Positions 1-7,940 of a DNA stretch of 45,832 nt are shown here, one piece after another. Within the stretch, counting starts at the first letter, position 1. Each line of letters begins with the position of its first letter. This stretch comes from Bacteroidota bacterium (GTDB lineage Bacteria > Bacteroidota > Bacteroidia > Chitinophagales > Saprospiraceae), in contig JAFMDF010000041.1 of NCBI GenBank assembly GCA_017857395.1, positions 1 to 45,832 on the forward strand, given 5' to 3'. The notes under the pieces were generated by a model that ran no database searches, was not told the DNA's origin, and was given only the letters and a program-made list of their open reading frames with translations. A program made the position numbers and the translations under genes.

Positions 1-136
1 AAATAATTAAGTTTAATTTAGTTCATAGAATAGAATAAGGTTAACTTTTTTCCCTTCAAATAGTATAAACTATAAAAAATCTCCTATCTTTCCGAACAGA
101 GAAAAATTTCACACAATTCACATAATTTGCACTCGT

Positions 137-3103
137 ATGGCTAAGCAGCAACCGAATAAAAAAGAGCACCCTAGCAAAAAAAAATCATCACCTGCTTCAA
201 AAGCACCTGATTTTTTAATAGTAGGTATCGGCGCTTCGGCAGGAGGATTGGAGGCATTCAAAGAATTTTTTAATAATATGCCGCCTGATACAGGTATGGC
301 TTTTATCATCGTACAACATTTAGACCCCACTCATAAAAGTTTTCTAAGCGACTTGTTAAGGCATTATACAAAAATGGAGGTGTTGGAAATAATAGATAAT
401 ACCAAGGTTTTACCGAATACCATTTATACTATTCCACCTAATAAGGAACTAGGCATTTTTAATAAAACCCTTCAGTTGATGGAGCCTGTCGAACTGCGGG
501 GACACCGACGAACCATTGATTATTTTATGCGCTCGCTGGCAGATGACCAAAAAGATAAGGCAGTCGGGATTATCCTTTCAGGTACGGGAATAGAAGGAGC
601 AATAGGATTGAAAGCGATTAAAGGAGCAGGAGGGTTGACCATGGTCCAAGACCCAAATACTGCCAAATATGATGGGATGCCTCGGAGTGCTATTGCCGCA
701 AGTTCCGCCGATTATATATTGGCTGCGGACAAGATGCCCTCCAAATTAGTGAATTATATGAAAAAAAGGCGGATAAAGCCCATTTCGGTACAAACAGAAA
801 TAGTGTTTCAACAAAATATATTGGAAAAAATCTTCTTGCTTTTACGAGACCAAACGGGGAATAATTTTTCTTATTATAAAACCAGCACTATTATCCGTCG
901 GATTAATAAACGGATGGCGATAAATCAAATTACCAAACTGGAAACCTATCTGAAATACCTACAGAAAACACCAGATGAAATTAATTTGCTTTTCAACGAA
1001 TTGTTAATTGGGGTCACTAATTTTTTTAGAAATAAAGCCGCTTTTAAAGCATTAGAAGATAAAATCATTGCTGAAATAGTAAAAAATAAATCTGCCAAAG
1101 ATGTGATTCGAGTTTGGGTGCCAGGTTGCTCAAATGGTGAAGAAGCTTACAGTATTGCCATGCTTTTTGACGAAGCTTTGAGGAAGCAGCGAAAAAAAAT
1201 ACCGTTTCAACTATTTGCTTCTGATATAGACGAACGGGCTATTGACACCGCAAGAATGGGCATCTATCCTAATAGTATCGCTGTCGATGTGGGGGAAACT
1301 CGATTACAACGCTATTTTATAGTAGAAAATCATGTTTGTAAGGTAAAAAAAGAATTGCGAGATAAGGTTATTTTTGCGGTACAAAACTTGATTATAGATC
1401 CGCCCTTTTCCAAACTGGATTTAATAAGTTGCCGCAATTTGTTGATTTACTTAAATACAGATGCTCAAAAACGCGTTTTTCCAATTTTTCATTATAGCCT
1501 CAATCCTGAAGGCAAGCTTTTTCTTGGAACTTCGGAAACGATTGGTCAATTTAGTAATTTATTTACGCCATTAGACCGAAAAAATAAACTCTTTATCAGA
1601 AAATCGGGCATAGTCAAACAAAGACCGATGTTGGATTTTGCTCGAACCGACATTGATTATGATTCGTTGCAGAAAATTAAAATGGGAGTGCCTCAAAGAC
1701 ATCCGACTTTGAAACTTTCAGATCTTACCGAAAAAATCCTACTCCGTAATTACGCACCTAGTTGTGTGGTGATTAACGAAAAAAATGTTGCGCTTTATTT
1801 TTATGGAAATACAGGCAAATATCTACAGCCCTCGACTGGAGAGGCCAATCTTAATATCCTAGAAATGGCTCGAACTGGTTTAAAATCTGACCTGCGAGCA
1901 GCTATTTCTATAGTTCGAAAAAATAAAACAGATGTAGTACGTGCAGGGGTTCGGGTAAAGTCTAATGGAGGGCATTCGACCATCACCCTAAAGGTAAAAC
2001 CAGTCAACCAATCGGAAACGGAAGAACAGTTGATAATGATACTTTTTGAAGATTTTGCACCGACTATTCAAACACCGATTCCTGTGAAACCAGCAAGCGA
2101 AGGGGAACAAGCGCATATCGTTGAATTGGAACATGAACTGGCTTCTACCAAAGAATATTTACGCACGACTATTGAGGAATTGGAAATATCCAACGAAGAA
2201 CTAAAGTCCGCCAATGAGGAACTGCAATCTGCGAATGAAGAGTTACAAAGTACCAATGAAGAATTGGAAACTTCCAAAGAAGAATTGCAGTCGGTCAATG
2301 AAGAAATGATTACGGTAAATACGGAATTGCAAAATAAAATATTTGAACTAGCACATGCCCACGATGACATGTCCAACCTATTGGCTAGTACAGAAATCGG
2401 TACTGTTTTTTTGGGGAGTGACCTAGAAATCAGGCGTTTTACACCGTCTATAACCAAAGTAATTAATTTGATTCAAACGGACATTGGTCGGTCTATCCGA
2501 GACCTCGCTACCAACCTACGTTACGATGACTTGGCAATAGATGCTCAAAAAGTGTTAGATGATTTAAGCGTCATTCGAAGAGTCGTTCAGGCAAAAGATG
2601 GACAATGGTTTCACATGCAGATAACCCCCTATCGCACGACCGACAATGTCATTGACGGTGTAGTGATGACCTTTGTGGATACTACCGAAGAAAAAAATAT
2701 AGAAGAAAAATTGAAAAAGGTCAATGAACATTTTAATTTAGCATTGGAAGCCCTGCCTGCTGTAGCTTTTACCTGCAAAGCAAACGATAATTTAGAATTT
2801 ATTTTTGTAGGGGCAAGTGCCAAAAAAATATTGGGCTTTAGCCCAGAAAATTTTATGGACAATCCTGGTTTCTGGATAAAACGCATCCACCCTCAAGACC
2901 GAAAAAACGTAATAGCAACTTTAGCAAAATTAAGTTCCGAAAAATTTATTGACTACGAATACCGCTGGAAATGTGCGGATGGGATATACAAACGATTCAT
3001 TAGCCATGTTCGCTATGTTAAGTCACCCAAAAAAGAAGAGGAGGACTATTTAGTGGGCATTTGGCAATATATTTCTGCTAACCCAAAAACCAAAGATTCA
3101 TGA
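137..3103 (+). CDS. CheB-CheR-PAS fusion signalling protein
   Basis: Domains read in order: CheB methylesterase (about residues 25-210), CheR methyltransferase (about 235-490), a long coiled coil of repeating NEEL/EELQ units (about 660-745), then two PAS domains reaching the C-terminus. In CheB the nucleophile Ser34 (GASAGG) and His61 (VQHL) are present, but the usual catalytic Asp of the TG-x-DG motif is Glu153 (TGIEG). CheR keeps the SAM-binding motif VPGCSNGEEAYS (about 328-339) and SCRNLLIYLN. Fusions of this type are common in Bacteroidota and usually end in a histidine kinase. Here the kinase is a separate gene that overlaps by four bases (ATGA). The likely role is reversible carboxyl methylation feeding a sensory pathway; the substrate is unknown. 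The ATG at 137 is the first in-frame start. Confidence 0.93.
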   Translation: MAKQQPNKKEHPSKKKSSPASKAPDFLIVGIGASAGGLEAFKEFFNNMPPDTGMAFIIVQHLDPTHKSFLSDLLRHYTKMEVLEIIDNTKVLPNTIYTIPPNKELGIFNKTLQLMEPVELRGHRRTIDYFMRSLADDQKDKAVGIILSGTGIEGAIGLKAIKGAGGLTMVQDPNTAKYDGMPRSAIAASSADYILAADKMPSKLVNYMKKRRIKPISVQTEIVFQQNILEKIFLLLRDQTGNNFSYYKTSTIIRRINKRMAINQITKLETYLKYLQKTPDEINLLFNELLIGVTNFFRNKAAFKALEDKIIAEIVKNKSAKDVIRVWVPGCSNGEEAYSIAMLFDEALRKQRKKIPFQLFASDIDERAIDTARMGIYPNSIAVDVGETRLQRYFIVENHVCKVKKELRDKVIFAVQNLIIDPPFSKLDLISCRNLLIYLNTDAQKRVFPIFHYSLNPEGKLFLGTSETIGQFSNLFTPLDRKNKLFIRKSGIVKQRPMLDFARTDIDYDSLQKIKMGVPQRHPTLKLSDLTEKILLRNYAPSCVVINEKNVALYFYGNTGKYLQPSTGEANLNILEMARTGLKSDLRAAISIVRKNKTDVVRAGVRVKSNGGHSTITLKVKPVNQSETEEQLIMILFEDFAPTIQTPIPVKPASEGEQAHIVELEHELASTKEYLRTTIEELEISNEELKSANEELQSANEELQSTNEELETSKEELQSVNEEMITVNTELQNKIFELAHAHDDMSNLLASTEIGTVFLGSDLEIRRFTPSITKVINLIQTDIGRSIRDLATNLRYDDLAIDAQKVLDDLSVIRRVVQAKDGQWFHMQITPYRTTDNVIDGVVMTFVDTTEEKNIEEKLKKVNEHFNLALEALPAVAFTCKANDNLEFIFVGASAKKILGFSPENFMDNPGFWIKRIHPQDRKNVIATLAKLSSEKFIDYEYRWKCADGIYKRFISHVRYVKSPKKEEEDYLVGIWQYISANPKTKDS

Positions 3104-4317
3104 AAGATAAATTTAACGAAAGCTTGAGAGCAAAGGCAGAAGCGCGATTACAGGCAATGCCTGAGTTAGGGGATAATCCCTCGGTGGAAGAAGTAAAAAC
3201 CCTTGTCCACGAATTGCGAGTTTATCAAGTAGAGTTGGAAATGCAAAATCAAGAATTGCGAGAAGCACAAGAACGACTGGAAGCCTCTAGAGACCGATAT
3301 ACCGACTTATTTGAATTCGCACCCTTGGGCTATTTTATTTTGGATAAAAATGGGCTGATTGTGAATGCGAATTTAACAGGATGTAGCATGCTGGGAATCG
3401 AAAGAAAACGGCTATTAAAAAAACCTTTTGCCCTATTTGTTGCGGGAGGGCTTAAAACAGTTGGTATTTTTCGCAAATATTTTAAAGAAGTTTTTCAAAC
3501 GGACACCCAGCATATCCTAGAAATCAAATTAAAAAGAAAAGAAAAAAACGATTTTACCGCTCGGCTGGATTCGGTGAGAATGCAAGATGAAAGGAATCAT
3601 CCGACCCTTTGTCGGATGGCAGTAACAGACATCACCAACGAAGAACGGGCAAAAAAACAATTGGAAGAAGTACTAGAAGCCCTGGAAAAAGAAAGAAGCA
3701 GGATTGCTGCCGACCTACATGACAGTATCAACCCCTTATTGTCCATCAGCAAATTAAGTATAGAATCTAGTATCAATGCACGCTCACCATCAGGGACCAA
3801 CGATAAAAATCCTTTGGATAATGCCGTCAATATGTTAGAAAGGGCTATCAAGGAAATAAAGGCTATTTCTGCCAACCTATTGCCAACTATTTTACGGGAT
3901 TTTGGAATCGTTACTGCCCTACAAGACCTAGTTGAAAAAATTAATCAAAGTGAATCTTTACAAGTTAATCTGGATATACACATTGCCAAACGACCAAATA
4001 AAAAAATTGAACTAGCCCTATTTCGGATAACTCAGGAGTTGTTGAATAATGTGCTCAAACATGCCAAAGCCAGTAAGGTGGAAGTCCAATTAATTCTCCA
4101 TAGACAGAGTATCGTGTTAATGGTCAATGATAATGGGAAAGGCTTTGATAGTAATAATCAACTATTTTTTACCAATGGCTTTGGATTCCACAATATATTC
4201 AGTAGAGTTAAAACCTTGGATGGTACGGTAGATATTGATTCAACTATTGGGTTAGGAACTTCTGTGGTGATAGAAATACCTTTAGGCAGTAGGCAGTTTG
4301 TTCAGAATTTGGGATAA
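3100..4317 (+). CDS. PAS-domain sensor histidine kinase (HisKA_3/NarX-like)
   Basis: This 405-residue soluble kinase has an N-terminal coiled coil (about 30-65), one PAS domain (about 66-185), a HisKA_3 dimerisation helix with phospho-acceptor His207 (AADLHDS), and an HATPase_c domain with an N-box (ITQELLNNVLKHA) and G-box (DNGKGF). No membrane segment is visible, so it probably acts in the cytoplasm. It starts inside the stop codon of the CheB-CheR gene, implying translational coupling. HisKA_3 kinases normally pair with NarL/FixJ regulators, and one lies nearby on the opposite strand (6526-5879). The last residues and stop codon fall within a short sequence repeated near 40,019, so the tail may have been altered by a repeat. 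Confidence 0.93.
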   Translation: MKDKFNESLRAKAEARLQAMPELGDNPSVEEVKTLVHELRVYQVELEMQNQELREAQERLEASRDRYTDLFEFAPLGYFILDKNGLIVNANLTGCSMLGIERKRLLKKPFALFVAGGLKTVGIFRKYFKEVFQTDTQHILEIKLKRKEKNDFTARLDSVRMQDERNHPTLCRMAVTDITNEERAKKQLEEVLEALEKERSRIAADLHDSINPLLSISKLSIESSINARSPSGTNDKNPLDNAVNMLERAIKEIKAISANLLPTILRDFGIVTALQDLVEKINQSESLQVNLDIHIAKRPNKKIELALFRITQELLNNVLKHAKASKVEVQLILHRQSIVLMVNDNGKGFDSNNQLFFTNGFGFHNIFSRVKTLDGTVDIDSTIGLGTSVVIEIPLGSRQFVQNLG

Positions 4318-4362
4318 AGTTCCCCGACTTTTTTTGTCCGATGAATCTAGTCTCCAGACTAG
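4299..4362. repeat. Dispersed repeat pair (locus 1)
   Basis: A 23-base sequence at 4299-4321 (core TTCAGAATTTGGGATAAAG) recurs at 40019-40041 with one mismatch in 23. Just downstream, 4347-4362 is the dyad CTAGTCTCCAGACTAG, whose family also appears at 26274-26291, 26375-26398 and, decayed, near 39998. The first part contains the stop codon of the histidine kinase. Function is unknown; it resembles REP-like intergenic DNA. Confidence 0.6.
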
Positions 4363-4702
4363 GAATATCGAAACAAAAATTACGGGTTGAAAAAATTCAT
4401 ATATCTCCTTAATTCTAAACCGTCTAAAAATTAACTATTTAGATAGCTATGATTTTGGTAGTTGATTTATCTACTATCAAAAATCCAGTATCTAGAATCA
4501 ATTTACCAATCAACTTTATTTATCTCTCAATAAAATCCACCCTCCTAAAAGCATTCGAAGCTTTGAGGGGGCGCACAGAAAGCGCCCCCGTAGCAGCTAA
4601 CCCGAAATCTACAGCTTATTTATTTATTTTTCCTAAAAATAAGGCGTTATATTAAATGACCACCTTATATCAATAAAATATAAATGGTTTGGAAATGATT
4701 AT
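4318..4702. other. Convergent intergenic region, no convincing gene
   Basis: About 385 bases between two convergent genes. It holds the repeat dyad at 4347-4362, an imperfect AT-rich hairpin near 4450-4484 and the GC-rich hairpin at 4567-4589. A 68-codon open frame at 4449-4655 runs through these hairpins, has no recognisable motif and is judged spurious. Confidence 0.6.
4567..4589. terminator. GC-rich hairpin between convergent genes
   Basis: GGGGGCGC and GCGCCCCC form a perfect 8-bp stem with a 7-base loop. It stands out in very AT-rich DNA between the 3' ends of the histidine kinase (+) and the receiver protein (-). There is no clear T-tract on either side, so the terminator call is tentative. 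Confidence 0.45.
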
Positions 4703-5107
4703 TTATTGAGGAACACATTCCAGAATTTCCTTAATATTTCTAAGCAAGTCCACCATCGTAAAAGGTTTAGTCAAATAGCGATCTGCGCCAGAACTTGCCC
4801 CCAACAGCTTATCTCCTTTTTGCGCCTTGGCGGTCAGAAAAACAAACGGAATCATAGCGGTTTTAGCATTGGCTCGGAGCGCATTCAACAACTCAAAACC
4901 ATTCATTTTAGGCATGGTGACATCACTGATAATGAGGTCAGGTCGCTCATTTTTTGCACTTTCCAACCCTATTTGTCCATTTTTTGCAGCAACGACTGTA
5001 TAGCCTTTTAATTCTAGCAACTCTGTAGTTGTTTCTAGAATGTCTACATCATCCTCGACGACTAGTATTTTTTTAGTGGATACTTTCTCGATTGGGGGCT
5101 TTATCAT
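4703..5107 (-). CDS. Single-domain response regulator (receiver only)
   Basis: This is a 134-residue CheY-like receiver with acidic pocket residues Glu18-Asp19-Asp20, phospho-acceptor Asp62 (SDVTMP), Thr92 (FLTAK) and Lys114 (LTKPF). It has no output domain, so it should act through protein contacts or as a phosphate relay or sink. It lies convergent to the CheB-CheR/kinase pair and is a plausible partner for that signalling protein. About 770 bases separate it from the NarL-type regulator on the same strand, so shared transcription is uncertain. Confidence 0.93.
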   Translation of the reverse strand: MIKPPIEKVSTKKILVVEDDVDILETTTELLELKGYTVVAAKNGQIGLESAKNERPDLIISDVTMPKMNGFELLNALRANAKTAMIPFVFLTAKAQKGDKLLGASSGADRYLTKPFTMVDLLRNIKEILECVPQ

Positions 5108-5285
5108 AGTTCTTGTTTTAATTAATGAAAAGTAATAAAGACTGTACGAAGTTTTGAAAATGCTTTAGTAACGCCTAATCTAGGGACGGGGCAGCACTAA
5201 AGCTCAATTCCAAAACACCAGAATAGACAAGCAGTATTTCGCTTTTCGCATATGATTAAAAGAAGTCAGATGAGCAAAAATGAGC

Positions 5286-5409
5286 TGATTCAATTGTTAG
5301 AAATTGAATCATGCTACATTTTGAGTTTAATGCCATTAAAGTGTTTCATAGTGGAAATAGGCATTTTGTTACTCACCCAAAAACAAAATTTGACTAAAGG
5401 ATTGGGTGA
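5286..5409. other. Two hairpins upstream of the receiver gene
   Basis: TGATTCAATT (5286-5295) and AATTGAATCA (5302-5311) form a perfect 10-bp stem around a 6-base loop, extendable by AGC/GCT with one bulged base. TCACCCAA (5373-5380) pairs with TTGGGTGA (5402-5409). Both lie in non-coding DNA 180-300 bases upstream of the receiver start. They could be a small RNA, a leader structure or decayed repeats. The rest of 5108-5461 shows no gene. Confidence 0.45.
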
Positions 5410-5461
5410 TTGAATGGGGATTTAGGCGTTAAATATTTACGAAGATAAGTAGTCTTAAATA

Positions 5462-5632
5462 AGAGCTTGTTGAGAATTTATCCTTTAGGCTAAAAAAACG
5501 CCTTTTTCGTCCTGATTTCGTATAGCTTATTAACAATATCGATAGCTATTGAGCTATTACAAAGAAATTTCACATCATCAGCACAAAAGATCCATCTTCA
5601 TTATCTCCAAAAACAAATCCCTAACAAGCTCT
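5462..5632. mobile_element. MITE-like or solo IS remnant (171 bp)
   Basis: The left end AGAGCTTGTTGAGAATTTAT and the inverted right end AGAGCTTGTTAGGGATTTGT match perfectly over the first 10 bases and in about 15 of 20 overall. The element is flanked on both sides by AATAA, consistent with a 5-bp target duplication, although the AT-rich setting weakens this. The interior is too short for a transposase. On the minus strand it carries about 29 codons without a stop, ending near the left end, which may be the last residues of a lost transposase. Ends of this kind are typical of Bacteroidota IS elements; no family can be assigned by eye. Confidence 0.5.
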
Positions 5633-5769
5633 AATAAAAAAGTCGGGTGATTTTTGGTTATATTAATCAGGTCATCAGCAATTTCACAAAACCTTGTTTG
5701 CGAAAGCTGATGCCATAGATTTTTGGGGTTACCCTTACCGATGTCTACAAAGATAGGTGAGAATAACAT
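5578..5769 (-). pseudogene. Short hypothetical ORF, possibly truncated by the MITE-like element
   Basis: A 63-codon frame starts at 5769 and runs into the MITE-like element at 5632, so its last 18 or so codons are element sequence. The first 45 codons encode a soluble-looking segment (ending NITKNHPTFLL) that I do not recognise. The most economical reading is the 5' remnant of a small gene interrupted by the element; a chance ORF is equally possible. Confidence 0.25.
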
Positions 5770-5860
5770 TTTTTTTCAGAGGGCAGGAACGTAAATTTAA
5801 ACTACGTTTTAGAACGTATATTTTAAATTATTTTTTAATATATTTTAAATTAAAATTCAT

Positions 5861-5887
5861 AAATCAAATCAAATCAAATCAAATCAA
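5861..5887. repeat. Pentanucleotide microsatellite (AAATC)5
   Basis: Five tandem AAATC units followed by AA overlap the last codons and stop of the NarL-type regulator. The minus-strand frame hits its stop at the start of the tract, so slippage would add or remove only untranslated sequence. Confidence 0.8.
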
Positions 5888-6526
5888 GCCTTTCTTTGCT
5901 GCATAATTAGTAAGTGCAGCCGCATTATGAAGATTGAGTTTTTCCATCATATTTCGGCGATGAGTATCTACAGTACGATGGCTAATAAATAGTTTTAAGC
6001 CGATTTCCTGATTAGTCAATCCTTGTGCCACCAATTTTAGTACCTCTATTTCTCGTTTGGTGAGTGGTGTATTATAAATTTTATCGTAAATACGGGGCTT
6101 TTCGTTCGAAAAAATTAATTTACTAGAAACCTCTTTACTGAAATAACTATCACCCGTACTTACTGTATTGATTGCTAGAAGTAACTCTTCTTTTTTGCAG
6201 GATTTTAGAATATATCCTTTGGCACCCTTTTGTAACATTCGGCGAAAGTAGTGTTCATCATCATGCATCGAAAAAACCAAAATATTTAGCGCTGGATATT
6301 TCTCTAAAAGCGGAGTAATTACTTCTAAACCAGAACATTCAGGCATATCTATATCTAATAAAAGAACATTTACTTGTTGCTGGCCTATATTATTAAGCAA
6401 TTCTTTGCCGTTTGATGCCTCCCCCACTACCGTTAAGTCCGTTTCATTTTCTAAAATACTTCGCAAGCCTTCTCGAAAAAGGTGGTGGTCGTCTGTTATA
6501 AAAATTTTAATACTCGATGTGTTCAT
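5879..6526 (-). CDS. NarL/FixJ-family response regulator
   Basis: 215 residues. The receiver domain (about 5-122) has acidic Asp12-Asp13, phospho-acceptor Asp58 (LLLDIDMP) and Lys108 (ILKS). A LuxR-type helix-turn-helix occupies about 150-212 (TKREIEVLKLVAQGLTNQEI; SHRTVDTHRRNMMEKL). It should bind DNA as a phosphorylated dimer. The natural partner type is a HisKA_3 kinase, and the one encoded at 3100-4317 is the nearest candidate. Transcription runs toward the receiver-only gene. The 3' end lies in an (AAATC)5 tract. The 227-base region upstream (6527-6753) contains no evident gene or strong promoter match. Confidence 0.94.
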   Translation of the reverse strand: MNTSSIKIFITDDHHLFREGLRSILENETDLTVVGEASNGKELLNNIGQQQVNVLLLDIDMPECSGLEVITPLLEKYPALNILVFSMHDDEHYFRRMLQKGAKGYILKSCKKEELLLAINTVSTGDSYFSKEVSSKLIFSNEKPRIYDKIYNTPLTKREIEVLKLVAQGLTNQEIGLKLFISHRTVDTHRRNMMEKLNLHNAAALTNYAAKKGLI

Positions 6527-6753
6527 TTTTTTTAATGGTTGATTAACTAAAGATAAAGCGTCTAAAAAGCTTATGTTATTGTAGCAATTTACTAATAGAC
6601 ATTATGTACAGCGATTATTTTGGACTTAAACAGCACGTAAATATATTGTCCTACGCACATGCAGGCAGAATATAACATTTTTCTAGACATAAGGTCTAAT
6701 AAAGGTACAATCCATTTTCAGAAAAGATGAAATGATATACTTTGTCGGGACAA

Positions 6754-7686
6754 TTAGCTAATAATTTCTGACGCCAACTCTTTTTTGGTCAACCAAGAAT
6801 CCATTAAAAAGGCAATTAAAAAACCAAAGCCTATGAATCCTCCTGCAAAAAATACTACTTTCCACGCATCAGTTCCCATCTCTGAAGGTTGTATGAATCC
6901 GCCAAAAATAAATTGATAAAGAAATAAAGCTATTGGCATACTAATCCCAAAAGAAATACCGTGTCTAAAAAAGAAATCCTTCCAGACTCTTTCAAAATTA
7001 CTTTCATGCTTTTTCCATCTAATTATACAGGCAATTAGTATCCAAATACCAAATAGCATAGCACTATACGGATTATCTCCTTCAATCACTCCGATGGCAC
7101 GCTCCAATCCATGTACCAATCCTGTAAAAATAGCAATGTATCCTCCGTTTACCCGATCTAAGCGGTCAGAAACGATTAGCCAAGCAAAAAATAAGAAGTA
7201 GAAAAAAAACTGTAGCCAATGACTCATCAATTCATCAATCCAATAAATTTGTTCATACAATTCTCCTGAAGTAATACCAAGCTGTTCTCTCGAGAATATT
7301 TCGATTGTATTAACAAAATGTATTCCTGTGGCATAAACATACATTGTTGCCAAAAATAATGCAAAAAACTTTGCTCTCCTAACAGATTTACCTAAGACTT
7401 CTTGTTCATTAGGTCCAAACACAATGAGAATGAGTCGATAAAATACGTACCATAAAATTGGAACATAAACAAATTGTTCAAACCAATGATTCGTAGATAC
7501 GCCATGAATTAGGGTATAACATATCCAATCGAAGCCCAATACTTTTCCTAAGAAACCACAAAAAATCACTTTATAATGGTAGGCAAGGCAAACATAAAGC
7601 ATCAACCAAGTCATTGATTTATTCGCTGATGCTGGTATTTTAGTACTGGTAATTAGCCGACTTTGGATAATCTGCGGTTGACTCAT
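6754..7686 (-). CDS. Multipass membrane protein of unknown function
   Basis: 310 residues with about eight hydrophobic segments (near 26-48, 70-90, 105-125, 155-173, 182-200, 208-223, 245-265 and 275-297). I do not recognise the family. Several polar residues sit in or next to membrane segments: His123 (GIHFVNTIE), Asp151-Glu152 and His156 (IDELMSHW), and His192/Glu195 (GLVHGLERAIG). This pattern would suit a metal-dependent membrane enzyme such as a lipid hydrolase or desaturase-like protein, but that is inference. It lies on the same strand as the patatin gene, downstream of it across a nested palindrome, so the two may be co-expressed. Confidence 0.75.
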   Translation of the reverse strand: MSQPQIIQSRLITSTKIPASANKSMTWLMLYVCLAYHYKVIFCGFLGKVLGFDWICYTLIHGVSTNHWFEQFVYVPILWYVFYRLILIVFGPNEQEVLGKSVRRAKFFALFLATMYVYATGIHFVNTIEIFSREQLGITSGELYEQIYWIDELMSHWLQFFFYFLFFAWLIVSDRLDRVNGGYIAIFTGLVHGLERAIGVIEGDNPYSAMLFGIWILIACIIRWKKHESNFERVWKDFFFRHGISFGISMPIALFLYQFIFGGFIQPSEMGTDAWKVVFFAGGFIGFGFLIAFLMDSWLTKKELASEIIS

Positions 7687-7746
7687 AAAATAGTTTTCTA
7701 AAATCTAGCATTTATCTTAGAATTGAAGTTGCAGGTGGTTAAACCT

Positions 7747-7920
7747 AGCTAATTAACTCAAGTTGCGGACAATTGTTTTATTGTTAAATTGCTATATTGT
7801 TATTCCTCTAAACAGCATATAAGTCTGGATTACCAGATAAATATAACAATATAATTGTACAACAATGTAGCCTATTTTTAATTATTTCACATGCTCCGCA
7901 ACTTAGATTAATTAATTGCT
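7747..7920. repeat. Nested palindromic intergenic element
   Basis: The outer arms AAGTTGCGGA (7760-7769) and TCCGCAACTT (7895-7904) are perfect complements, extended by similar AGC-TAATTAA-type sequence out to 7747 and 7920. The inner arms ATATTGTTAT (7794-7803) and ATAACAATAT (7843-7852) also pair perfectly. The whole 174-base block fills most of the gap between the patatin stop and the membrane-protein start. The outer-arm 10-mer TTGCGGACAA recurs at 12841-12850 in a similar post-gene position. Confidence 0.6.
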
Positions 7921-7940
7921 GGCTCTTCGACTGATAAAAG

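Noticed and set aside
2068-2457. Long serine/asparagine-rich antisense frame inside the CheB-CheR gene
   Set aside because: It mirrors the NEEL/EELQ coiled-coil codons of the real gene and is a shadow.
4449-4655. 68-codon plus-strand open frame between the kinase and receiver genes
   Set aside because: It runs through two hairpins, has no recognisable motif, and its composition looks non-coding.
5861-5887. (AAATC)5 tract as a phase-variation switch for the NarL-type regulator
   Set aside because: The regulator's frame stops at the first unit, so changes in repeat number would not alter the protein.
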